Origin: Salaquimonas pukyongi | GTDB lineage: Bacteria; Pseudomonadota; Alphaproteobacteria; Rhizobiales; Rhizobiaceae | Assembly (NCBI RefSeq): GCF_001953055.1 | Contig: NZ_CP019044.1 | Span: 1,612,001 to 1,676,000, forward strand | DNA: 64,000 nt | Direction of reading: 5' to 3' | Shown: positions 11,423-21,637 of the stretch, one piece after another | How the letters are laid out: each line of letters begins with the position of its first letter | Numbering within the stretch: position 1 is the stretch's first letter | The notes under the pieces: model-generated | Database searches by the model: none | The model's input: only the letters and a program-made list of their open reading frames with translations | What the model was told of the DNA's origin: nothing | Translations under genes and position numbers: made by a program

Positions 11423-11938
11423 TCACGCGCAGCGCTGCTGCTGCCAGAGTTTTTCATGCGAACGGTCTTTCTTGGCCAAATCTTGCCCATCCCTTCGGAC
11501 TGCGTGCGATTTGACGTACGACCAGCCGAAGGCAAAGTCGCTGTCGCCGTGTTGGTCGAGATGATCCAGCCGTTCCTTCGCCTCTTCAAGCGTCGGCCTG
11601 TGGCCCTCTTCCACATGCCACATCACGAAGTGGTGGCTGTCCATGATCTCGAACCATTTGTGTTTTTGCTGATAAATCCGCTTGTGGACGGTGTTCCACA
11701 CGAAATGTTCCAGTCTGGTTGCATCTTGCCAGACCGACAGCGTGATCAGCACCAGCGGCCCGCCAACCGGCGTGCGCCCGCGCTCATCGCGATTTTCGTC
11801 CTTCAGGCGCCAGATGAAACCGTCGCTGCGTTCAGCCAGCGCGTTGATCCGCTCGATATTGTCGATGAACTCCCGCGCCACCGGATCGGTGTCGGGGTTG
11901 ATCTTCCACTTCGAAATATTGAGCTCGGCAAGGTGCAT
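11423..11938 (-). CDS. DUF3291 domain protein inserted between nuoF and nuoG
   Basis: A 171-residue soluble protein beginning MHLAELNISKWKINPD at the ATG at 11938, two bases after the nuoF stop, so it is probably translated by coupling. The fold looks like a DUF3291/ferredoxin-like (ABM-type) protein: a segment LVLITLSVWQDATRLEHFVW, several Trp/His-rich strands, and FVMWHVEEGHRPTLEEAKERL. No catalytic motif is recognisable. An upstream in-frame extension to 12217 lies wholly inside nuoF in another frame and is rejected. The molecular role is unknown; its position suggests expression with complex I, but nothing in the sequence shows it is a subunit. Confidence 0.85.
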   Translation of the reverse strand: MHLAELNISKWKINPDTDPVAREFIDNIERINALAERSDGFIWRLKDENRDERGRTPVGGPLVLITLSVWQDATRLEHFVWNTVHKRIYQQKHKWFEIMDSHHFVMWHVEEGHRPTLEEAKERLDHLDQHGDSDFAFGWSYVKSHAVRRDGQDLAKKDRSHEKLWQQQRCA

Positions 11939-11940
11939 CT

Positions 11941-13257
<1,317 letters not shown>

Positions 13258-13260
13258 AAT

Positions 13261-13515
13261 CTATTCCGCCGGCTCGTCTGTCAGATCAAGACGCCGCTCC
13301 TTGCGGGTCAATCTTGTATCGAGCTTGCCAAGGCTCACATATATATTGGCTATGTCGGTATGTGCGGCACCAACCTCATTTGAAAGGCCGCGTAACTGTT
13401 CGGACAGTGAGTGTAAACGGCCATCCATGCCGCCCAGCCGGTCTTCCACGTTCCCATGCCGACTGTGAATCTGCTTCAAGACTGCCAGCAGCAATCCATT
13501 GGTTACCTCGGCCAT
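13261..13515 (-). CDS. Small coiled-coil protein between nuoE and nuoF
   Basis: An 84-residue protein starting MAEVTNGLLLAVLKQIHSRH at the ATG at 13515, four bases after the nuoE stop, and ending three bases before the nuoF start. It is almost entirely predicted helix with heptad-like leucines, charged, with no signal peptide and no cysteine. It ends in a basic-acidic tail (RLTRKERRLDLTDE). Small proteins of this general pattern are common in Hyphomicrobiales, but I do not recognise a function. The tight packing indicates real translation within the nuo operon. Confidence 0.8.
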   Translation of the reverse strand: MAEVTNGLLLAVLKQIHSRHGNVEDRLGGMDGRLHSLSEQLRGLSNEVGAAHTDIANIYVSLGKLDTRLTRKERRLDLTDEPAE

Positions 13516-13519
13516 CGTC

Positions 13520-14533
13520 CTACCTCGGTTCCTTGCCGAACACACGGACATATTCGTCCCGTCCGCCCCTGGCGAGCGCCTTGGCCTGCTTCACCCACTC
13601 GTCCCGCTCGATGCGGCCCTTGAAGGATAGTTCGTCATCAACAATGGCAATGTCCTTCTTCGTCCATTTTGCAATCTGGGCAAAATGCCAGAAGCCGAGC
13701 TTGTTGAGCGTCTTTTCCAGTTTCGGCCCGACCCCGGCGATCATCTTCAGATCGTCTGCCTTGCCCTGCGGCTTTTTCAAGCGAATCGGACCGGCAACCG
13801 CTTTTGCCGGCGACTTGACGGTTGCGCTGGCTTTTCTACTGGCCGTCTTCGGCTTGGCTGCATTGGTGGGCTTTGCCGCTCTTGGAGTTGCTGCAGCGGC
13901 TGCCTTGGAGCCCTTGACCCGCAGTTCCTTCTGCAGCGAGGTCAGGCCGCCTTCTGGCGCCGAATAGATACGGTCAACCTGCGGACCGGGCGTTACCCGC
14001 TCGCCCCTGCCGGCCTCGAATTCGTCAATGATCTCGGCAAGCCGTTCGGGAGTCAGATCCTCATAGGTATCCTTGAAGATCATCACCATCGGCGCATTCA
14101 CACAGGCGCCCTGGCACTCGACCTCTTCCCAGGAGAGCGTTCCAGCCTCGTTGGTGTGGAACTGTTCTGGATGGATTTTGTCCCGGCACACAGCCATCAG
14201 GTCTTCCGAGCCGCGCAGCATGCACGGCGTGGTGCCGCAAACCTGCACATGGGCCCTGGTGCCAACCGGCGCCAGCATGAACTGGGTATAGAAGGTCGCC
14301 ACTTCCAGCACGCGGATATAGGGCATTTCCAGCATTTCTGCGACATGCTCGATCGCCCGCTTGGTCACCCAGCCTTCCTGTTCCTGCGCAATCATGAGCA
14401 GGGGAATGACGGCGGAAGCCTGGCGGCCCTTGGGATATTTCTTGATCCATTGCTTGACCAGGGCGCCATTGGCTCTGGTGAAGGCGAAATCCTTCGGCTG
14501 GACGTTTTCTTCTGCAAGACGGCGGACGGACAT
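13520..14533 (-). CDS. nuoE: NADH-quinone oxidoreductase subunit E with C-terminal HhH extension
   Basis: A 337-residue subunit. Residues 1-180 are the normal thioredoxin-like 2Fe-2S subunit (cluster N1a) with ligands Cys99, Cys104, Cys140 and Cys144 (CGTTPC and CQGAC). Residues ~208-255 are a low-complexity Ala/Lys/Pro linker. Residues ~259-325 form a helix-hairpin-helix-like domain (DDLKMIAGVGPKLEKTLNKLG) of the type also found fused to other alphaproteobacterial proteins. Classical NuoE is about 160-220 residues. The start overlaps the nuoD stop as TAATG. Confidence 0.96.
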   Translation of the reverse strand: MSVRRLAEENVQPKDFAFTRANGALVKQWIKKYPKGRQASAVIPLLMIAQEQEGWVTKRAIEHVAEMLEMPYIRVLEVATFYTQFMLAPVGTRAHVQVCGTTPCMLRGSEDLMAVCRDKIHPEQFHTNEAGTLSWEEVECQGACVNAPMVMIFKDTYEDLTPERLAEIIDEFEAGRGERVTPGPQVDRIYSAPEGGLTSLQKELRVKGSKAAAAATPRAAKPTNAAKPKTASRKASATVKSPAKAVAGPIRLKKPQGKADDLKMIAGVGPKLEKTLNKLGFWHFAQIAKWTKKDIAIVDDELSFKGRIERDEWVKQAKALARGGRDEYVRVFGKEPR

Positions 14534-15723
14534 TAGCGATCAACTTCCCCAAATACGATGTCGAGCGAACCCAGAACGGCCGAAACATCTGCCAGCAAAT
14601 GCCCCTTGCCCATGTAGTCGAGCGCCGCAAGATGGGCAAAACCGGGTGCACGCAGCTTGCAGCGATAGGGCTTGTTGGAACCATCGGATACCAGATAGAC
14701 GCCGAACTCGCCCTTGGGCGCCTCAACGGCAGCGTAAACCTCGCCAGCGGGCACGTGATAGCCCTCGGTATAAAGCTTGAAGTGATGGATCAGCGCTTCC
14801 ATGGAGCGCTTCATCTCGCCGCGTTCTGGCGGCACGATCTTGTTGTCGGTATGCGAGACCGGCCCCTTGCCTTCGGGCGCGTTGAGCTTGGCAATGCACT
14901 GTTTCATGATGTGGACAGCCTGCCGCATCTCTTCCATGCGGATGAGGTAACGGTCATAGCAGTCGCCATTCTTGCCGACGGGAATGTCGAATTCCATTTC
15001 CTCATAGCACTCATAGGGCTGCGACTTGCGCAAATCCCAGGCTGCGCCCGAGCCGCGCACCATGACCCCGGAAAAACCGTAGGCCCACGCATCCTCCAGT
15101 GAAATGATCCCGATATCGGCATTGCGCTGCTTGAAAATGCGGTTGTCGGTCAGAAGCTTGTCGATATCCTCAAGCGCCTTGGGAAATTCATCGCACCACT
15201 GTTCGATATCATCGATAAGCTGTTGCGGCAGGTCCTGGTGAACACCGCCGGGGCGAACGTAAGCTGCATGCATGCGCGCCCCGCAGGCCCGCTCATAAAA
15301 CACCATCAGTTTTTCGCGTTCTTCAAACCCCCAAAGCGGCGGCGTCAGAGCGCCAATATCGAGTGCCTGGGTGGTCACGTTGAGCAGATGCGACAGAATG
15401 CGGCCGATCTCCGAATACAGCACCCGGATCAACTGCCCCCGGCGCGGAACCTCTATGCCCATCAGGCGCTCGACCGCCAGCGCAAAGGCATGCTCCTGGT
15501 TCATCGGCGCGACATAATCGAGCCGGTCGAAATACGGCACCGCCTGCAGATAGGTCTTGTGCTCGATCAGTTTTTCCGTACCCCGGTGCAGCAGGCCGAT
15601 ATGCGGGTCGACGCGCTCGACAACCTCGCCGTCAAGCTCAAGCACAAGGCGCAAAACACCATGTGCCGCAGGGTGTTGCGGCCCGAAGTTAATGTTGAAG
15701 TTTCGGACGGTATGTTCGTTCAT
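14533..15723 (-). CDS. nuoD: NADH-quinone oxidoreductase subunit D
   Basis: A 396-residue 49-kDa-type subunit that lines the quinone site near cluster N2. The start is the ATG at 15723 ([20 protein letters not shown]), which overlaps the nuoC stop by ATGA; a longer in-frame version lies inside nuoC. The quinone-site segment [17 protein letters not shown] and the RGTEKLIE motif are visible. The C-terminus ends [12 protein letters not shown], as in the family. Confidence 0.98.
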   Translation of the reverse strand: MNEHTVRNFNINFGPQHPAAHGVLRLVLELDGEVVERVDPHIGLLHRGTEKLIEHKTYLQAVPYFDRLDYVAPMNQEHAFALAVERLMGIEVPRRGQLIRVLYSEIGRILSHLLNVTTQALDIGALTPPLWGFEEREKLMVFYERACGARMHAAYVRPGGVHQDLPQQLIDDIEQWCDEFPKALEDIDKLLTDNRIFKQRNADIGIISLEDAWAYGFSGVMVRGSGAAWDLRKSQPYECYEEMEFDIPVGKNGDCYDRYLIRMEEMRQAVHIMKQCIAKLNAPEGKGPVSHTDNKIVPPERGEMKRSMEALIHHFKLYTEGYHVPAGEVYAAVEAPKGEFGVYLVSDGSNKPYRCKLRAPGFAHLAALDYMGKGHLLADVSAVLGSLDIVFGEVDR

Positions 15724-16349
15724 GATTTTTTCTCCGCCCCAACATCCTCGTTCGGTAACGGATAATCCGGCCCCAGCCACGGGCTTTCGAAATCGAACTC
15801 GCGAAATTCCTGACGCAGGTTGACCGGCTCGTAGACAACCCGCTTTACCTCATCGTCATAGCGCACTTCCACATAACCGGTGAGCGGGAAATCCTTGCGC
15901 AGCGGATGGCCCTCAAAACCGTAATCGGTCAGCAGGCGGCGCAGATCGGGATGGCCGGTAAACAGGATGCCGTACATGTCCCAGGCTTCGCGCTCATACC
16001 AGTTGGCGCCGGGAAAGATTTCGGTGATCGAGGGGACCGGCGTTTCTTCGTCGGTGGCAACCTTTACCCGCAGTCTGGCATTCAGCCGTGGTGACAGCAG
16101 ATGATAAACCACCTCGAAACGCTTTGCCCGCTCGGGATAATCAACACCGCAAATATCGATAATGTTCCAGAACATCGTCTGGCTGTCGTCGCGCAAAAAG
16201 CGCATCAGCTCGACAATCTGTTCGCGCTCGGCGACAAGCGTCAGTTCGCCATGGGCATAGTCCATGGACTTGACGGCACCATCGCCACCGGCCTCGATGG
16301 TCTCGGCCAATTCGCTCAGGGTTTCATCGTCGATTTTCGGCAATGCCAT
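15720..16349 (-). CDS. nuoC: NADH-quinone oxidoreductase subunit C
   Basis: A 209-residue 30-kDa-type subunit of the peripheral arm, separate from NuoD as in most alphaproteobacteria (fused in E. coli). The family signature ERE-x-WDMYGI is present ([15 protein letters not shown]), followed by [20 protein letters not shown]. It starts 12 bases after nuoB. Confidence 0.97.
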   Translation of the reverse strand: MALPKIDDETLSELAETIEAGGDGAVKSMDYAHGELTLVAEREQIVELMRFLRDDSQTMFWNIIDICGVDYPERAKRFEVVYHLLSPRLNARLRVKVATDEETPVPSITEIFPGANWYEREAWDMYGILFTGHPDLRRLLTDYGFEGHPLRKDFPLTGYVEVRYDDEVKRVVYEPVNLRQEFREFDFESPWLGPDYPLPNEDVGAEKKS

Positions 16350-16361
16350 CTGCCTGCCCTT

Positions 16362-16937
16362 CTAGCGTTCAATGGTTCCGGTGCGCCGGATCTTCTTCTG
16401 CAGCAACATCACGCCGTAAAGCAGTGCTTCAGCGGTTGGCGGGCAGCCGGGCACATAGATGTCGACCGGCACCACGCGGTCACAGCCGCGCACCACGGAA
16501 TAGGAATAATGGTAGTAGCCGCCGCCATTGGCACATGATCCCATGGAGATCACGTAGCGCGGCTCCGGCATCTGGTCGTAGACCTTGCGCAGGGCCGGCG
16601 CCATCTTGTTGGTAAGCGTGCCGGCAACGATCATCACGTCGGATTGCCGGGGGGACGCACGCGGGGCGAAGCCGAACCGCTCGGCATCGTAACGCGGCAT
16701 GGCCATCTGCATCATCTCGACAGCACAGCAGGCCAGCCCGAAGGTCATCCACATCAGCGAGCCTGTCCGGGCCCAGGTAATCAGTTCGTCCGTCGATGTG
16801 ACGAGAAAGCCCTTGTCCGCCAGCTCGTTGTTGACCTCGCCGAAAAACGGATCGTTTGCCCCTGCCGGCTTTCCGGTCGCAGGATCGATGATCCCCTTTG
16901 CTTGGGGCGCAATGAGCGTCGTGGAACCGTCACGCAT
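16362..16937 (-). CDS. nuoB: NADH-quinone oxidoreductase subunit B
   Basis: A 191-residue subunit that carries cluster N2, the last electron carrier before quinone. The ligands are visible: the paired cysteines of [11 protein letters not shown], the Cys of [10 protein letters not shown] and the Cys of [15 protein letters not shown] run of six C at about 16649-16654 is intact and in frame here, a useful contrast with the five-base runs in tpiA and tgt. Confidence 0.98.
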   Translation of the reverse strand: MRDGSTTLIAPQAKGIIDPATGKPAGANDPFFGEVNNELADKGFLVTSTDELITWARTGSLMWMTFGLACCAVEMMQMAMPRYDAERFGFAPRASPRQSDVMIVAGTLTNKMAPALRKVYDQMPEPRYVISMGSCANGGGYYHYSYSVVRGCDRVVPVDIYVPGCPPTAEALLYGVMLLQKKIRRTGTIER

Positions 16938-16984
16938 GGCTTAACCTGTAAGAACCGTTTCGTTGCAAAAGGCGCAAACCGTAA

Positions 16985-17350
16985 TCAATCCCATTCCAGC
17001 GCACCCTTTTTCCATTCATAGATAAACCCGATGGTCAAAACCCCCAAAAAGATCATCATCGACCAGAAGCCGAACCAGCCCAGATCGCCAAAGCTCGCCG
17101 CCCAGGGAAACAGGAAGGCGACTTCAAGATCGAAAATGATAAACAGGATCGCCACCAGATAATAGCGCACATCAAACTTCATGCGCGCGTCGTCAAAGGC
17201 GTTAAATCCGCATTCATAGGCAGAGAGCTTTTCTGAATCCGGTGCCTGGTAGGCGACGAAGAAGGGGGCGATGGCAAGCGCCAGGCCGATCACCAGCGCG
17301 ATGCCGAAAAAGATGATCACGGGAAGATAGGAAACAAGTAATTCCTGCAT
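16985..17350 (-). CDS. nuoA: NADH-quinone oxidoreductase subunit A
   Basis: A 121-residue, three-helix membrane subunit and first gene of the nuo operon. The conserved loop [44 protein letters not shown] region is present (first part [15 protein letters not shown]). It lines the quinone cavity with NuoH. Upstream 17351-17482 must hold the operon promoter or receive transcription from upstream. Confidence 0.97.
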   Translation of the reverse strand: MQELLVSYLPVIIFFGIALVIGLALAIAPFFVAYQAPDSEKLSAYECGFNAFDDARMKFDVRYYLVAILFIIFDLEVAFLFPWAASFGDLGWFGFWSMMIFLGVLTIGFIYEWKKGALEWD

Positions 17351-17390
17351 GTCTGGGCCTGCGCTTTGACAAATATACCGGTCGCGCGTG

Positions 17391-17418
17391 GGTTAGCCCA
17401 GTGACAAGAGCAAAGCAA
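17391..17418 (-). promoter_or_regulatory. Candidate nuo operon promoter
   Basis: On the minus strand, TTGCTT (17418-17413) and CTAACC (17396-17391) are separated by 16 bases and sit about 40 bases before the nuoA start. The -10 box is weak, so this is only a candidate. No other convincing pair lies between the preceding gene and nuoA. Confidence 0.3.
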
Positions 17419-17420
17419 GG

Positions 17421-17444
17421 GATAACGCGGCAATTCCCGTTATC
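17421..17444. terminator. Hairpin between SH3-like gene and nuoA
   Basis: GATAACG at 17421-17427 pairs with CGTTATC at 17438-17444, with two further G-C pairs inside. It lies between the end of the upstream minus-strand gene and nuoA. There is no T-run, so it could be a weak terminator or a protein site. Confidence 0.3.
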
Positions 17445-17482
17445 AATTGGCAGCAATTTCCGGCCATGGCTTCCCGGTCCGG

Positions 17483-18397
17483 TTATTGCTGGGGGCGCGG
17501 AAACTGGGTAAAGCCCGATCCGGCGGAAATGCCGCCACACTGCACGAAAAGAAAACCCGCGGTGGAGGCAACGCCGCCCGCTTTCAGGCTTTCGCATTCA
17601 CCCGCCTCAAGCAATTCCAGCCCTTTCTGGCGGATTTCCACCACATCGGCCATGGAAAGCGTGGGCCCGGCCTTGGACGGCAGGCTGGAAAGCCGCTTGT
17701 CTTTCAATTTGGCGGTCAGACGCTTTGGCGTTGCGGGCTTCGCCTCGGCCTTGGCAGTGACTTCGGCAGGTTTCTTTACAACTTCAGCTTCAGTTTGAGT
17801 TTTTGCCTTTGCATTGTCTGCAGCAGCTTTCCTGCCGGCCGACTCCGCTTTTACGCCGTTATCCGATGCAGTCTTTGTTTTCGGGGCAGCCTCCCCGCTG
17901 GCCTTTGCCGTTTTTGCTGATTCTTCTGCCTTGCGTTTTTCCTCGGCCAGCTTTTTGCGGCGGCGCTCGGCAGCTTTCTTTTTCGCAGCCTCCCGTTTCA
18001 GCCGTTCCTCCTCGGCCTTTTTCTCTGCCTCCACCTTCTTGGCAACCGACGGTGCCAGCGCAAGCCGGTCAACGGGAATCCACAATGCGACCGGGTTTCC
18101 ACCCTGTGTCAGCCCGGTCAGGCCATATTTGGTTCTTGCCGTGGCAGCATCCATATAGCCGGTGATCCTGGCAAAGCCGCCATTAATCTCGAACACGGCA
18201 ACACCCGAACCAGCCCTAGGCGCACCGCGGCTCGCCTGGGGACAGCTGGATTTTGGACAAAGATAGGCGGGCCCGGACTTCATCGCCCTGGCAATCGATT
18301 GAGCTGAAACCTCCCCGGAAACGCCAAATTGCACCACAGCCAGCACAGTGGCGAAAACCCGGAAGGAACCACGATTTGGTGAAGGTCTTTTGCGCAT
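17483..18397 (-). CDS. Secreted SH3-like protein with Lys/Ala-rich coiled coil
   Basis: A 304-residue protein of unknown specific role. Residues 1-33 look like a signal peptide (VFATVLAVVQFGVSGEVSAQ). Residues ~35-110 resemble a bacterial SH3-like domain (a short Cys-containing loop LCPKSSCPQ, then GVAVFEINGGFARITGY and WIPVDRLA). Residues ~115-245 are a highly charged Lys/Ala/Glu coiled-coil or disordered stretch. The tail has two cysteines. It is probably periplasmic and cell-wall or envelope associated, but this is inference from composition. Confidence 0.75.
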   Translation of the reverse strand: MRKRPSPNRGSFRVFATVLAVVQFGVSGEVSAQSIARAMKSGPAYLCPKSSCPQASRGAPRAGSGVAVFEINGGFARITGYMDAATARTKYGLTGLTQGGNPVALWIPVDRLALAPSVAKKVEAEKKAEEERLKREAAKKKAAERRRKKLAEEKRKAEESAKTAKASGEAAPKTKTASDNGVKAESAGRKAAADNAKAKTQTEAEVVKKPAEVTAKAEAKPATPKRLTAKLKDKRLSSLPSKAGPTLSMADVVEIRQKGLELLEAGECESLKAGGVASTAGFLFVQCGGISAGSGFTQFPRPQQ

Positions 18398-18647
18398 GCC
18401 AATCCCCCAAGCATCCAGTTTGCCAACGGCAAAATTCCTGCTCCCTTATGGACTGCAGAACCAAACCGCAGCAACCGCATCGTCCATAAACCTGACGGAT
18501 GATGTCAGAACCCTGACAAAAACCACACCTCACGGCAGCATACGAACAGCAACCAACTCTTTGCCCGGACATAGCGGGTGGAATGGCGATCTTGCTGATG
18601 CTGTCCGGATTGCCGGCCTGCCGCGCCGTAGCCTGAAAAGCGAAGGC

Positions 18648-18723
18648 TGGTGGGCGCTGACGGGATCGAACCGCCGACCTACTCGGTGTAAACGAGTTGC
18701 TCTCCCAGCTGAGCTAAGCGCCC
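18648..18723 (-). tRNA. tRNA-Val (anticodon TAC)
   Basis: Read on the minus strand, the 76 bases form a full cloverleaf: GGGCGCT acceptor stem, D-arm TAGCTCAGCTGGGAGAGCA, anticodon arm with loop TTTACAC (anticodon TAC), T-arm GGTTCGATCC, and an encoded CCA at 18650-18648. Confidence 0.97.
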
Positions 18724-18813
18724 TTCCTGCAGCTCATGCACATAGAGCCACATCTTCCTGCTTTGCGCCATTTCGCGACAAGATCCGCAATTAAAACCGG
18801 ACCCAAAACGAAA

Positions 18814-18890
18814 TGGCGCGAGTGACGGGACTCGAACCCGCGACCTCCGGCGTGACAGGCCGGCACTCTAACCAACTGAGCTACACCCGC
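18814..18890 (-). tRNA. tRNA-Asp (anticodon GTC)
   Basis: Read on the minus strand, the 77 bases give a GCGGGTG acceptor stem, D-arm TAGCTCAGTTGGTTAGAGT, anticodon loop CTGTCAC (anticodon GTC), T-arm GGTTCGAGTCC, and an encoded CCA at 18816-18814. It precedes tRNA-Val by 90 bases on the same strand and the two may share a transcript. Confidence 0.97.
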
Positions 18891-19090
18891 AAGAATTCGC
18901 GAGGCAGGTAACCCTGCCCCGAGGGTGAGCGTGGCTTACGGTTTTCACCTTTCGAAGTCAAGCGCAGAAAACCGGTGATCGGCAATTTTACCCATGCCGG
19001 AAATCTCCCGCGCAAAACAGCCATGCCGGCGGTGGAGCAGACGGTCGAAAACCACTGCGCAATCGGCCAAAAAACCGTGCCTCGAAGTGT

Positions 19091-20185
19091 TTATTCGGCG
19101 GGAGCGGGAACCGTCTTTTCGGCGGTGCGGCCTTCGGCCCTGCGAAGAATCAGGTCGGTCGCGGCACAAAAGGACATCATCGCTGCCAGTCCAAGCAGCG
19201 AACTGACCGCCAGCACCGAACCGCCGGTAAAGCCGGCACCGACCGTGCAGCCAACGGCGAGGATGCCGCCAAACCCCATCAGCGCACCACCGGCAAGATA
19301 GCGGACAAAATGCGGCGTACCGGTTTCTCCAAACCTGCGAAACTTGAAGCTGCGAAAGACAAGCGAAGCGGCAAAGGCCCCCAGCAGCAGCCCGGCAATC
19401 ATGCCGGTATCCAGCGACAGGTATTCCTGTGCGCCGCCGCTTGCCAGATAATTGACCGCATTGGCCGAGGGCCGGGAAAAGGAAAGGCTTTCAATCTCGA
19501 TCGGGTCGAAGACCTGGGAAGAAAGCTGATAGGTTGCATACCAGCCACCGGTGATCAGCGCGCCGATCAGGGCGCCGCCTGCTGCCTTCCAGGCAGATAC
19601 GCGGCTGCGCAGGGCAGTGATTGCGGCAGCAGCCAGAACCGCGCCGCCAATCGCCAGGCCGGCATTGCTGTTTTCCAGAAGCTGCGCCACGTCATTGCCG
19701 CCCAGCAGGCCGGTATTGGCCAGGCCGCCAAGCCCATCGCGAAGGGGAACGAGGAAACCCTGATAGGTTGCCAGGGCCACCAGGGCGATGACGCCCGCCG
19801 TTGCCAGTGCCCGCAGGTTGCCGCTGGCGCCCAGCACCATCAGCCGGCTGGTGCAGCCGCGCGCCAGCGCCATGCCAATGCCGAACAGCGCTCCGCCTAT
19901 TGCAGCACCTGAAAGGCTTTGCGGAGTGCGGAAGAAGCGGCTTTCTCCCGCCGCAATCCATCCGTTGTAGATTGACAGCTGGGTCAGGAAGATCGCGACC
20001 CCGAGCGCAAGCAACCATACCGGCAGCGCAGTTGCAGCCTTGCGGTCGATAATCTCCAGAATGGCCGAACGGGTACAAAACCCGCTTCGCTCAGCCAGAA
20101 ACCCGAAGGCGAGGGCAAGAACAAATCCGGCCAGCGCAACGGTTGCCGGTTCGCCGATGGCATCAATAAAAGGAACGAAATCCAT
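19091..20185 (-). CDS. YeeE/YedE family (TsuA-like) sulfur-compound transporter
   Basis: A 364-residue inner-membrane protein with about nine to ten helices in two pseudo-repeats. The three cysteine motifs that carry thiosulfate through TsuA-type channels are present: RSGFCTRSA, ARGCTSRLMVLGASGN and VGCTVGAGFTGG. I take the ATG at 20185 (MDFVPFIDAIG). An ATG further upstream would add a hydrophilic 21-residue stretch not typical of the family. No TusA/YeeD partner gene is adjacent. The substrate (thiosulfate or another sulfur species) is inferred from the family. Confidence 0.88.
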   Translation of the reverse strand: MDFVPFIDAIGEPATVALAGFVLALAFGFLAERSGFCTRSAILEIIDRKAATALPVWLLALGVAIFLTQLSIYNGWIAAGESRFFRTPQSLSGAAIGGALFGIGMALARGCTSRLMVLGASGNLRALATAGVIALVALATYQGFLVPLRDGLGGLANTGLLGGNDVAQLLENSNAGLAIGGAVLAAAAITALRSRVSAWKAAGGALIGALITGGWYATYQLSSQVFDPIEIESLSFSRPSANAVNYLASGGAQEYLSLDTGMIAGLLLGAFAASLVFRSFKFRRFGETGTPHFVRYLAGGALMGFGGILAVGCTVGAGFTGGSVLAVSSLLGLAAMMSFCAATDLILRRAEGRTAEKTVPAPAE

Positions 20186-20438
20186 TACAGCACCTGTGGG
20201 ATTTTCTTTGCCAGCGCCTGCAGCTTCATGCCTGCCGCGCATCGGCATATTTCATCATTGTCATGATACCTGCCGCCCGCCACCGGGCCGAAGATCGGCT
20301 TTCCACCTGCAGGCGCCGATGGGGAAAAGTTTTCTCTGCCAGCAGGCTTCAACGAAAACCGGTTGCTGCCCATGGTGAAATTGGCTGGGACGGGCGGCAA
20401 ATGCCTCAAATGCGCCGCCTGGCCGCCGCACCGCGTTG

Positions 20439-20466
20439 TTGAACTTGCTGCCACTTTGCTTATATT
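20439..20466 (+). promoter_or_regulatory. Promoter-like TTGAAC-N16-TATATT
   Basis: TTGAAC at 20439-20444 and TATATT at 20461-20466 are 16 bases apart, close to the sigma-70 consensus. No recognised gene follows for about 490 bases (folE), but the palindrome at 20474-20492 begins eight bases after the -10 box, at or near the expected transcription start. Confidence 0.4.
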
Positions 20467-20473
20467 AGGCGCG

Positions 20474-20492
20474 CCGGAAGCGCTGCTTCCGG
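20474..20492. repeat. Perfect inverted repeat CCGGAAGC-3-GCTTCCGG
   Basis: An eight-base perfect stem with a three-base loop, just downstream of a promoter-like pair. It could be an operator, a hairpin at the 5' end of a small transcript, or chance in GC-rich DNA. There is no T-run after it. Confidence 0.5.
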
Positions 20493-20956
20493 AAGTCTGG
20501 TCACCGTGCCGGAAGCATGTTGCGCCGCAAGGCCTGCATGTGGAAAGCCCCGGAACCCGGCCAAAGCCGAAAATGGCTCCCTGTACCGGCATGTCAAATG
20601 CCGGAAAACGGGAACTGTCCATCGCTCCCGGCTGCGTCTGGTCCGATACCGGTCAATGTAGCCAGGTCATGGACTGACAAACAGGATCGAAATGGCGTTG
20701 GAACCGCAAGGATATGCAAGGAAAAGGCGGCAGGATGGGCTGGTGGCCCATTCAAGGCCTTTGACGCGGCAGACCGCAGCGGTTTCATCGTCCGGAGGAT
20801 ATGATCGATTTTCCCCGCTACTTCGTTGCAATCCTTTGAAAACCGGACGGTTTCCAACAGGCTTGCGCCTCGTATCGGGAAAAATCGCTTCATACCATAT
20901 CGGCCCTGTTTATCAGTCCATGACCTAAGAGGATCGATCCTTTGCGGGAGACAAGC

Positions 20957-21592
20957 ATGGACGCCATCATCAAGGATTTAAAGTCGCGCGGCCGCCGCAA
21001 GGTGCTGCCGAAGGAACACCGACCTTCCCAGGCTGAAGCCGAGGAAGCCGTTCGCACCCTGCTCAAATGGATGGGAGAGGACATCGAACGTGAAGGACTT
21101 GTCGATACGCCCAAGCGGGTTGCCAAGGCCTATGGCGAGTTGTTTTCCGGTTACGAGCAGAAATCCGCTGACGTGCTGGGCCGCACCTTTGAAGAGGTCG
21201 GCGGCTATGACGACATGGTGCTGGTCAAGGACATCGACTTCCACTCCCATTGCGAACACCACATGGTGCCGATCATCGGCAGGGCCCATGTCGCCTATCT
21301 GCCGGACGGCAAGGTCCTGGGGCTTTCGAAGATCGCCCGCACGGTCGATATTTTCGCCCGCCGCCTGCAAACCCAGGAAAACATGACCGCCGAGATTGCC
21401 TATGCCATCGACGAGGCGCTTGGGCCGCGCGGTGTTGCCGTGATGATCGAGGCAGAGCACATGTGCATGGCAATGCGCGGCATCAGGAAAATGGGTTCGA
21501 CCACCACGACGACCTGTTTTACCGGTGCTTTCCGCAACGATCCCGCCGAGCAGGTCAATTTCATGACGCTGTTGCGGATGAACCGCGAGTAA
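20957..21592 (+). CDS. folE: GTP cyclohydrolase I (type I)
   Basis: A 211-residue zinc enzyme that converts GTP to 7,8-dihydroneopterin triphosphate, the first step of tetrahydrofolate synthesis and the source of the queuosine precursor. The zinc and active-site motifs [11 protein letters not shown] and HMCMAMRGI are present. The ATG at 20957 has GGGAG six bases upstream; an upstream TTG is less likely. It could supply queuosine synthesis, to which queA and tgt in this window belong. Confidence 0.97.
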   Translation: MDAIIKDLKSRGRRKVLPKEHRPSQAEAEEAVRTLLKWMGEDIEREGLVDTPKRVAKAYGELFSGYEQKSADVLGRTFEEVGGYDDMVLVKDIDFHSHCEHHMVPIIGRAHVAYLPDGKVLGLSKIARTVDIFARRLQTQENMTAEIAYAIDEALGPRGVAVMIEAEHMCMAMRGIRKMGSTTTTTCFTGAFRNDPAEQVNFMTLLRMNRE

Positions 21593-21637
21593 GGCATTAC
21601 CCGGCGGTGCAGATTTGATCCCGCCGGAAACACCACC

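Larger units (their letters stand above)
20186..20956. other. Long intergenic region, no gene recognised
   Basis: About 770 bases between the divergent YeeE/YedE and folE genes. Both strands carry open frames of 95-145 codons, but none has a coherent protein composition or ribosome site, and I see no RNA fold that I can name. It contains a promoter-like pair at 20439-20466 and a perfect palindrome at 20474-20492, and must also hold the promoters of the two flanking genes. Confidence 0.6.

Noticed and set aside
18600-18900. Integration site at the tRNA genes
   Set aside because: No integrase, direct repeat of a tRNA 3' end or composition change is seen nearby.
20185-20622. A 145-codon open frame upstream of the YeeE/YedE gene, overlapping its start as TAATG
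   Set aside because: The composition (Gly/Pro/Ser/Cys-rich, no hydrophobic core) is that of a random GC-rich frame, and there is no ribosome site.
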